From Tissierellia bacterium (GTDB taxonomy: Bacteria > Bacillota > Clostridia > Tissierellales > Dethiosulfatibacteraceae), in NCBI GenBank assembly GCA_007116605.1, contig SKID01000295.1, positions 1-10,579 of the forward strand: a stretch of 10,579 nucleotides of DNA, written 5' to 3'. Below, one piece after another: positions 6,186 to 10,579 of this stretch. The position numbers and the translations under genes were made by a program. The notes beneath the pieces are model-generated. The model did not search any database and had not been told where the DNA came from. It saw only the letters and a list, made by a program, of their open reading frames with translations. Within the stretch, counting starts at the first letter, position 1. The number at the start of each line of letters is the position of its first letter.

Positions 6186-7313
6186 ATGAACTTATACGAA
6201 TTTCAAGGCAAACAACTCTATCAAACCATGGGCATTCCCATTCCCAAAGGCCAACTCATTTGGCAAAAAGAAGACGCCAAAAGACTAGAAAAAGCCTGTG
6301 CCTTAAAAGCCCAAGTGTTAACAGGAGGCAGAGGCAAAGCAGGGGGCATCAAACTATGGGATGGCAAAAGTGACATCATGGCCTTAGTCAATCACATCAT
6401 GGACTTAAACATCCATGGAGAAGCCGTCAACTTATTACTAGCAGAAGAAGCCATCCACATCAAAGACGAATACTATGTGGCCATCACTTACAAAGGCAGT
6501 GATGCCCAACCTATCCTCGTGCTCAGTCCAGAAGGAGGGGTAGACATTGAGGCCGTAGCAGAACACACGCCTGAGAAAATCTGTACCTTGCCCATTGACC
6601 CTGTGACAGGCATCAAAGCCTATCAACTCAAATATGCAGCAGAATTTCTAGGCTATGACAAAGAAGAAGAACTCAGTCAACTGATATTAAACCTATACCG
6701 AGTCTACAAAACCTACGATGCCACCTTAGCAGAAATTAACCCCTTAGCGGTGACAGAAAAAGGCTTGTTGGCTTTAGACGCCAAAGTGGTCTTAGACGAT
6801 CATGCTGAATTTAGACAAGAAGCCTTATTTAATCAACTACGAGATGAAGCTGGAAAAATCACAGGCACTAGAGAAAGTGGCCACAAAGATACCATTACCT
6901 ATGTAGAACTAGACGGGAATGTGGGACTCATCTCAGATGGGGCAGGTACCGGGATGCTGACCCTAGACCTGATTAAAGATGCCGGTGCACAAGCAGCCAA
7001 CTTTTGCGAACTAGGCGGCATCACCAATGCCCAAGTCATGTATGATGCCCTTAAAAAAGTCATGGCAAACCCCAATGTCAAAAGCGTACTCATCGTTTTA
7101 ATTGGAGGCTTTAATCGGATGGACGAAATGGCCGATGGGATTATTCGTTACCAAGAAGAATATGGCTTTCATGTGCCCTTATCCATCCGTATGTGTGGCA
7201 CCCTAGAAGAAGTGGGCAAAGAAAAGATGCAAGCAGTCAATATTCCCACCTATGATCAATTACCAGAAGCAGTCATACACGCGGTGAAAAACATCCAGGA
7301 GGTAACCCCATGA
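6186..7313 (+). CDS. sucC: Succinyl-CoA synthetase-like acyl-CoA ligase (ADP-forming), beta subunit
   Basis: 375 residues against about 388 in E. coli SucC. The N-terminal ATP-grasp domain (about 1-230) starts with the family sequence YEFQGKQL (4-11) and has KAQVLTGGRGKAGG for nucleotide binding, AEINPL (182-187) with magnesium-binding E183 and N185, and LALDAK. The C-terminal CoA-ligase domain shows DGAGTGMLTLDLIK, where NGAG is common, and LIGGFNRMDEMADGI instead of the usual GGIMRCDxIAxGI. The subunit would form ATP from phosphohistidine made on the alpha subunit. It lies between the oxidoreductase gamma gene and the ligase alpha gene, so its likely substrate is the acyl-CoA made by the oxidoreductase. 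It need not be succinyl-CoA, given the motif changes. The nucleotide, ATP or GTP, is not certain. Confidence 0.88.
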   Translation: MNLYEFQGKQLYQTMGIPIPKGQLIWQKEDAKRLEKACALKAQVLTGGRGKAGGIKLWDGKSDIMALVNHIMDLNIHGEAVNLLLAEEAIHIKDEYYVAITYKGSDAQPILVLSPEGGVDIEAVAEHTPEKICTLPIDPVTGIKAYQLKYAAEFLGYDKEEELSQLILNLYRVYKTYDATLAEINPLAVTEKGLLALDAKVVLDDHAEFRQEALFNQLRDEAGKITGTRESGHKDTITYVELDGNVGLISDGAGTGMLTLDLIKDAGAQAANFCELGGITNAQVMYDALKKVMANPNVKSVLIVLIGGFNRMDEMADGIIRYQEEYGFHVPLSIRMCGTLEEVGKEKMQAVNIPTYDQLPEAVIHAVKNIQEVTP

Positions 7314-8179
7314 CCATTCTCATTAACAAAGATACAAAAGTCTTGGTCCAAGGCATTACTGGACGTTCCGGAAGACTTCAAACAGAAAACATGCTCGCTT
7401 ATGGCACGCAAGTGGTAGCCGGTGTAACACCTGGTAAAGGAGGCACTAGCGTACAAGGGGTTCCCGTATACAATTATGTCAAAGAAGCCGTAGCTTCCCA
7501 TGACATCAATGCCGCCATTAGCTTTGTCCCACCTCCCTTTGCCAAAGACGCTTGTTTTGAAATTATTGACCACAAGATTCCTTTACTGGTATTAACCACA
7601 GAAGGCATTCCAGAAAATGATGTCTTAGAAATCATTCAATACGGTAGACTCAAAGGCACCCGAGTATTAGGACCAGGGACAGCAGGACTCATCTCCCCAG
7701 GAGAAGCTAAAATTGGGGCCCATCCAGGTCGTATGTATACCAAAGGAGAAGTAGGTATCGTCTCAAAAAGTGGGGCATTATCTTACGAGGTAGGCAAAAA
7801 CCTAACAGAAGCGGGTATCGGTCAAACCACTGTAGTGGGTGTGGGTGGCGGTCCCATTTGGGGCTTTACACAAAAAGATGCGGTAGAACTGTTTCAACAA
7901 GATGATGAAACCAAAATCATTGTCTTACTAGGTGAAATTGGTGGAAGCATGGAAGATGAAGCAGCTGCTTATATTAAAGCCCATGTGACTAAGCCAGTGA
8001 TTGCCATGATTGTGGGAAGAGCTGCACCTGAAGGTAAGTCTTTAGGTCATGCAGGAGCCATTATTGAAGGCTCAAAAGGAACGGCAGAATCCAAAGCTGC
8101 TTTATTGACAGCGGCAGGGGCTAAAATGGCCACCACTCCCCAAGAGATTATTGCCCTAATTAAAGAATTAAGGATGTGA
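7310..8179 (+). CDS. sucD: Succinyl-CoA synthetase-like acyl-CoA ligase (ADP-forming), alpha subunit
   Basis: 289 residues, the same length as E. coli SucD and alignable without obvious gaps. The N-terminal CoA-binding domain keeps TKVLVQGITG and GVTPGKGG. The phosphorylated histidine is present as H247 in GHAGAI, and the GEIGGSMEDEAA segment carries the glutamates that hold it. Three conserved places differ from ordinary succinyl-CoA synthetases: GPNCPG is GPGTAG (121-126), so the cysteine near the CoA thiol is threonine and the asparagine is glycine; GIGGDPI is GVGGGPI; and GSQGTFH is GRSGRLQ. These lie close to the CoA and acyl sites and suggest another acyl group. ATG 7310 overlaps the beta-subunit stop as ATGA, with AGGAGG (7297-7302) 7 bases upstream. 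T-ending codons increase toward its 3' end. Confidence 0.88.
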   Translation: MTILINKDTKVLVQGITGRSGRLQTENMLAYGTQVVAGVTPGKGGTSVQGVPVYNYVKEAVASHDINAAISFVPPPFAKDACFEIIDHKIPLLVLTTEGIPENDVLEIIQYGRLKGTRVLGPGTAGLISPGEAKIGAHPGRMYTKGEVGIVSKSGALSYEVGKNLTEAGIGQTTVVGVGGGPIWGFTQKDAVELFQQDDETKIIVLLGEIGGSMEDEAAAYIKAHVTKPVIAMIVGRAAPEGKSLGHAGAIIEGSKGTAESKAALLTAAGAKMATTPQEIIALIKELRM

Positions 8180-8180
8180 T

Positions 8181-8387
8181 ATGATGGCTGTGTATATTGA
8201 TCAAGAAATCTGCAAAGGATGCGAGATTTGTGTCCATTATTGCCCCAAAAATGTCCTTGAAATGGCAGCAGATGTCAATAAAAGAGGATTTAATTATTCT
8301 TCTGTTGTGAGACCTGAGGACTGTATTCAGTGCAAATTGTGTGAAAAAATGTGCCCTGATTTAGCGATTTATGTTGAGAAAGAGTAA
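8181..8387 (+). CDS. 2[4Fe-4S] ferredoxin, probable delta subunit of the oxidoreductase
   Basis: 68 residues with two complete cluster motifs: CKGCEICVHYCP (C11, C14, C17, C21) and CIQCKLCEKMCP (C48, C51, C54, C58), the fourth cysteine of each completing the other cluster in this fold. The 26-residue gap between motifs with KRGFNYSSV is typical of KorD/PorD-type delta subunits rather than of short free clostridial ferredoxins, where the gap is smaller. It would carry electrons from the beta-subunit cluster to soluble ferredoxin or another acceptor. It follows the ligase alpha gene by one base; AAGGA (8170-8174) serves ATG 8181 or ATG 8184. Its place at the operon end, separated from alpha-beta-gamma by the ligase genes, is less common than delta next to alpha. 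A terminator follows within 40 bases. Confidence 0.9.
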   Translation: MMAVYIDQEICKGCEICVHYCPKNVLEMAADVNKRGFNYSSVVRPEDCIQCKLCEKMCPDLAIYVEKE

Positions 8388-8403
8388 TCCCTAACCAAAA
8401 GAT

Positions 8404-8419
8404 ATAATCCCCCCCTAAA
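8404..8419 (+). other. ATAAT-C7-TAAA motif before a terminator (right copy)
   Basis: ATAATCCCCCCCTAAA begins 16 bases after the ferredoxin stop and ends a few bases before the terminator stem. It matches the motif at 3591-3604 except for two more C residues, so both ends of the operon carry it. Confidence 0.4.
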
Positions 8420-8424
8420 TTAAG

Positions 8425-8456
8425 AAAAATAGCGACCCGTATCAGTCGCTATTTTT
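8425..8456 (+). terminator. Intrinsic terminator of the oxidoreductase/ligase operon
   Basis: AAAAATAGCGAC (8425-8436) pairs perfectly with GTCGCTATTTTT (8445-8456) across an 8-base loop; the right arm supplies the T run. It marks the end of the six-gene operon. Confidence 0.9.
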
Positions 8457-8572
8457 CGTTGCATCAATGTAAAGATTGTTTTTGAAATTAATGGAGCGTA
8501 TCAACCCCATTTAATTGCATGAGCCCTATTGATGGGAGAGTTATGCTCATCATTCATTCAATCTTCATTGTG

Positions 8573-8601
8573 TTGACTTTTATAGTCAGATTACTTAAAA
8601 T
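8573..8601 (+). promoter_or_regulatory. Predicted sigma-A-type promoter of the exported membrane protein
   Basis: TTGACT (8573-8578) and TAAAAT (8596-8601) are 17 bases apart, close to the consensus in both boxes. Transcription would start near 8608, giving a very short leader to the ATG at 8631. The 116 bases between the operon terminator and this promoter contain only weak dyads and no gene that I can support. Confidence 0.7.
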
Positions 8602-8630
8602 ATCACTATGAATAATAAGAAGGTGGCAAA

Positions 8631-9677
8631 ATGAAAAGAAATGTGACAATTTTTTTACTAATCGTTTTAATTTTTGCAATGACTGGATTTGCATGGGCAA
8701 ATGCTGGCGCACCCTATCAAAGACCAACAGACAATAAGCTAGTGTTTAGTGAGGATACAGGCATTTCTTTGATGGAAGAATGGATTCATTTTAATATAAA
8801 ATCTAATGATTATCAAAGAGCAGAAGTGGAAGTCATTTATAAGCTCAAAAATGTGGACAATGCAGAAGAGTCCATCACACTCCTTTTCCTTGCGCCGTAC
8901 TTGTCTTTAGAAGATATTCAGTTGACATTTAATGGAGAACCCATTAAAGTTTTTATGGTGACAGAGGCATCAGATATTCCAGAAGATTGGGAAGCAAAAA
9001 TCACACAACAATCGGTGAACATTGAACCGGTTAATAACCGAGAATTAGCTTATGATTTTAGCCATTGGTACGATAATGGAAGGTGGTCGACTCAAGGATT
9101 TCAGTTTGATTTGCCATTAGCTCTTGGAGAAATAGGAGAGCTAGAATTGTCCTATATTTCTGATGGAGGATATTATTACTATGATCAAGATGTGATTAAT
9201 CGGGTCTATTCCCAACTGTATTATTTGTCACCTGCTGTTCATTGGGAAGGAGATACAAAAGTACATTTAAGCATGCAGTTTCCGAATGATCGTTTTGCAG
9301 TCTACTCAAATTTACCTTTGGAGACAAAGGGAGCAGGTTATTTTGGGGCAACACTTAATGAAATTCCAAAAACAGAATGGGTTTTTAATTATGTTTCTAA
9401 AGAAGGTCTTTTTCTGAGAACGAACAACAGAAGCCATCACAACACTGTGATTGCAATTATGTGGATAGGAATTCTTGTGGCAGCCCTATTCATGCGCAAG
9501 AAAAGTAAGTTGTTATTTGTGTTATTATTGTTGACTTTATTACCGGTTACAACACTATTCAAATTAGCCTATGGTCACATTTTTATGGTAGCAATTTTTG
9601 GTCCTCCCATTGTAGGTATTGGCTTGATTGTATTGGTTGTGTATTGGGTCAAGAAAAGGAAAAAGAGTGTACAATAA
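8631..9677 (+). CDS. Exported protein with C-terminal membrane segments, function unknown
   Basis: 348 residues. A signal peptide is clear: positive start (MKRN), hydrophobic stretch 5-21 and a likely cleavage site after AWA (23) or ANA (25). Residues 26-268 form a large extracytoplasmic part rich in alternating hydrophobic and polar residues, suggesting beta structure, and many tyrosines and tryptophans. Three hydrophobic segments follow at about 271-288, 294-310 and 317-340, with basic RKKSK (289-293) between the first two and a basic tail KKRKK. This predicts a domain outside the cell held by three helices, with the C-terminus inside. I do not recognise the family and see no catalytic motif. 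AAGGTGG (8620-8626) precedes ATG 8631. It has its own promoter and ends before a bidirectional terminator, so it is a one-gene unit with no evident link to the operon. Confidence 0.85.
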   Translation: MKRNVTIFLLIVLIFAMTGFAWANAGAPYQRPTDNKLVFSEDTGISLMEEWIHFNIKSNDYQRAEVEVIYKLKNVDNAEESITLLFLAPYLSLEDIQLTFNGEPIKVFMVTEASDIPEDWEAKITQQSVNIEPVNNRELAYDFSHWYDNGRWSTQGFQFDLPLALGEIGELELSYISDGGYYYYDQDVINRVYSQLYYLSPAVHWEGDTKVHLSMQFPNDRFAVYSNLPLETKGAGYFGATLNEIPKTEWVFNYVSKEGLFLRTNNRSHHNTVIAIMWIGILVAALFMRKKSKLLFVLLLLTLLPVTTLFKLAYGHIFMVAIFGPPIVGIGLIVLVVYWVKKRKKSVQ

Positions 9678-9724
9678 AGGCCGCTTTGAACTATAGGCTG
9701 AAATATATAAGCAAGCTTAAGAAG

Positions 9725-9756
9725 AAAAGCTAGGGTTAAATTAAACCTAGCTTTTT
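9725..9756. terminator. Bidirectional terminator between convergent genes, overlapping the end of the activator gene
   Basis: The arm AAAAGCTAGGGTTAA (9725-9739) is complementary to 9741-9755 except for one G/A mismatch; the innermost bases form the loop. T runs follow in both directions. Seen from the - strand, one arm is the final codons of the activator (K-L-G-L-I-stop). Confidence 0.8.
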
Positions 9757-10579
9757 AATTTTATATTGTAGTGTTTGACGGGGAATGCCTAGCCTTGTAG
9801 AAGCTTGGGAAATATTCCCATTACTTTTCTCTAAAGCTTTCTGAATCATTTTACGCTCAGTGATTTCTAGACACTCTGTAAGAGATTCATGATGACCTAA
9901 ATCTAGGTGATTTTGTTGTTTTTCATGCATTTTAAATTGAAAAGGCAGATGTTCTTCTCTAATGATGGCAATGTCATAAAGACTAGCAATGCCTTCAATA
10001 GTATGTTGTAGCTCTCGGACATTGCCGGGCCATTCATAATTGAGGAAAATGGACAGGACATGATCAGATAGATCTTGAATGAATTTACCTTTTTTTTGAT
10101 TATAATAGTCTATAAAATGCTTGACCAAAAGTGGAATATCTTCTCTTCGATCTTTTAACTCAGGAACAATCATAGAAATCACGTTTAAACGATAAAACAA
10201 GTCTTTGCGCAAGTTGCCAGATTGTAGCAATTCATCAATGGTTGTATTGAAAGCGGCAATGACGCGAACATCCACATCGATGGTATTGGAGGCACCAACG
10301 CGCCTAATATTATGGTTTTGTAATGCTCGTAGTAGTTTAGCTTGAAGATCAAGGGGCATTGAGTTAATCTCATCTAAGAATAAAGTACCCCCGTTGGCTA
10401 GCTCAAATAAACCAGGTCTATTTTCGGCCCCAGTAAAGCTACCTTTGACCGACCCAAATAAGATACTTTCTAGTAAGTTAGCAGGTAAAGCGGCACAATT
10501 CTGAGCAATAAAGGGAGCATCTTTTCTTTTACTGGCATTATGAATAGACTGCACAAAAAGTTCTTTTCCTGTGCCTGTA
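9736..10579 (-). CDS. Sigma-54-dependent transcriptional activator, C-terminal part (5' end outside window)
   Basis: The frame is open to the right edge, so the N-terminal sensor domain and the first residues of Walker A lie outside; the fragment starts with TGTGKE of Walker A. The AAA+ domain then shows GSFTGA, the loop that contacts sigma-54 (GAFTGA in most members), Walker B GGTLFLDEI, VRVIAAFN at sensor I (usually AATN), the arginine region NLRKDLFYRLNVI, and WPGNVRELQ of sensor II. The C-terminus has a Fis-type helix-turn-helix (NISQASTRLGIPRQTLQYKIKKLGL). It would bind upstream of a -24/-12 promoter and open sigma-54 polymerase complexes. Because the sensor domain is missing, the signal is unknown. 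It converges on the membrane-protein gene. I found no convincing -24/-12 promoter in the window, so control of the oxidoreductase operon by it is only a possibility. Confidence 0.93.
   Translation of the reverse strand, partial: TGTGKELFVQSIHNASKRKDAPFIAQNCAALPANLLESILFGSVKGSFTGAENRPGLFELANGGTLFLDEINSMPLDLQAKLLRALQNHNIRRVGASNTIDVDVRVIAAFNTTIDELLQSGNLRKDLFYRLNVISMIVPELKDRREDIPLLVKHFIDYYNQKKGKFIQDLSDHVLSIFLNYEWPGNVRELQHTIEGIASLYDIAIIREEHLPFQFKMHEKQQNHLDLGHHESLTECLEITERKMIQKALEKSNGNISQASTRLGIPRQTLQYKIKKLGLI

Noticed and set aside
7256..7573. 105-codon open frame on the - strand across the ligase junction
   Set aside because: It is antisense to the well-supported ligase alpha and beta genes and has no recognisable motif or ribosome-binding site.
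7310..8179. FdrA/oxamic transcarbamylase-type protein, which is SucD-related and tied to allantoin breakdown
   Set aside because: Length, co-linear motifs and the intact GHAGAI histidine match true SucD, and the partner is a full SucC with ATP-grasp motifs, unlike the FdrA system.
8486..8560. Inverted repeats ATTAATGG/CCATTTAAT and ATGAGC/GCTCAT in the intergenic region
   Set aside because: The arms are short with long loops and mismatches; they are within what chance gives in AT-rich DNA, and no gene or riboswitch pattern is seen.

Overview
The window looks like a chromosomal segment of a low-GC, anaerobic, amino-acid-fermenting Firmicute of the Clostridia type. The evidence is AT-rich flanking genes, strong AGGAGG ribosome-binding sites, a TTG start, ferredoxin-dependent 2-oxoacid metabolism and a sigma-54 activator. 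The assignment to a lineage is inference; no rRNA or phylogenetic marker is present.

Left part (1-3571, + strand): the 3' end of an oligopeptide/dipeptide ABC transporter ATPase, then a two-domain protein ending in a VOC (glyoxalase-fold) domain, a cyclic-amide hydrolase of the hydantoinase/allantoinase family, and an Asp/Glu/hydantoin racemase. The racemase has its own good sigma-A-type promoter with a 9-bp direct repeat at its predicted start point. Together these suggest uptake of a peptide- or ureide-like compound, racemisation and ring opening. No carbamoylase is visible.

Centre (3670-8387, + strand): a tight six-gene operon. It encodes the alpha, beta and gamma subunits of a 2-oxoacid:ferredoxin oxidoreductase, both subunits of a succinyl-CoA-synthetase-like ADP-forming acyl-CoA ligase, and an 8Fe-8S ferredoxin that is probably the delta subunit. 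The predicted chemistry is 2-oxoacid to acyl-CoA plus CO2 plus reduced ferredoxin, then acyl-CoA to free acid plus ATP: an energy-conserving fermentation module. Its first four genes avoid T-ending codons, unlike the genes around them, and this fades across the last two. A strong hairpin terminator sits immediately in front of the operon with almost no room for a promoter after it, and the operon ends at another strong terminator. Both terminators are preceded by the same ATAAT-C(5-7)-TAAA motif.

Right part (8457-10579): an exported, membrane-anchored protein of unknown function with its own promoter (+ strand), convergent with the C-terminal part of a sigma-54-dependent activator (- strand, cut by the window edge). 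A shared bidirectional terminator overlaps the last codons of the activator.

The most interesting unit is the oxidoreductase/ligase/ferredoxin operon next to hydantoin-type enzymes. One coherent reading is degradation of a nitrogen-ring compound or amino-acid derivative through a 2-oxoacid with ATP formation, but the substrate cannot be read from the sequence.
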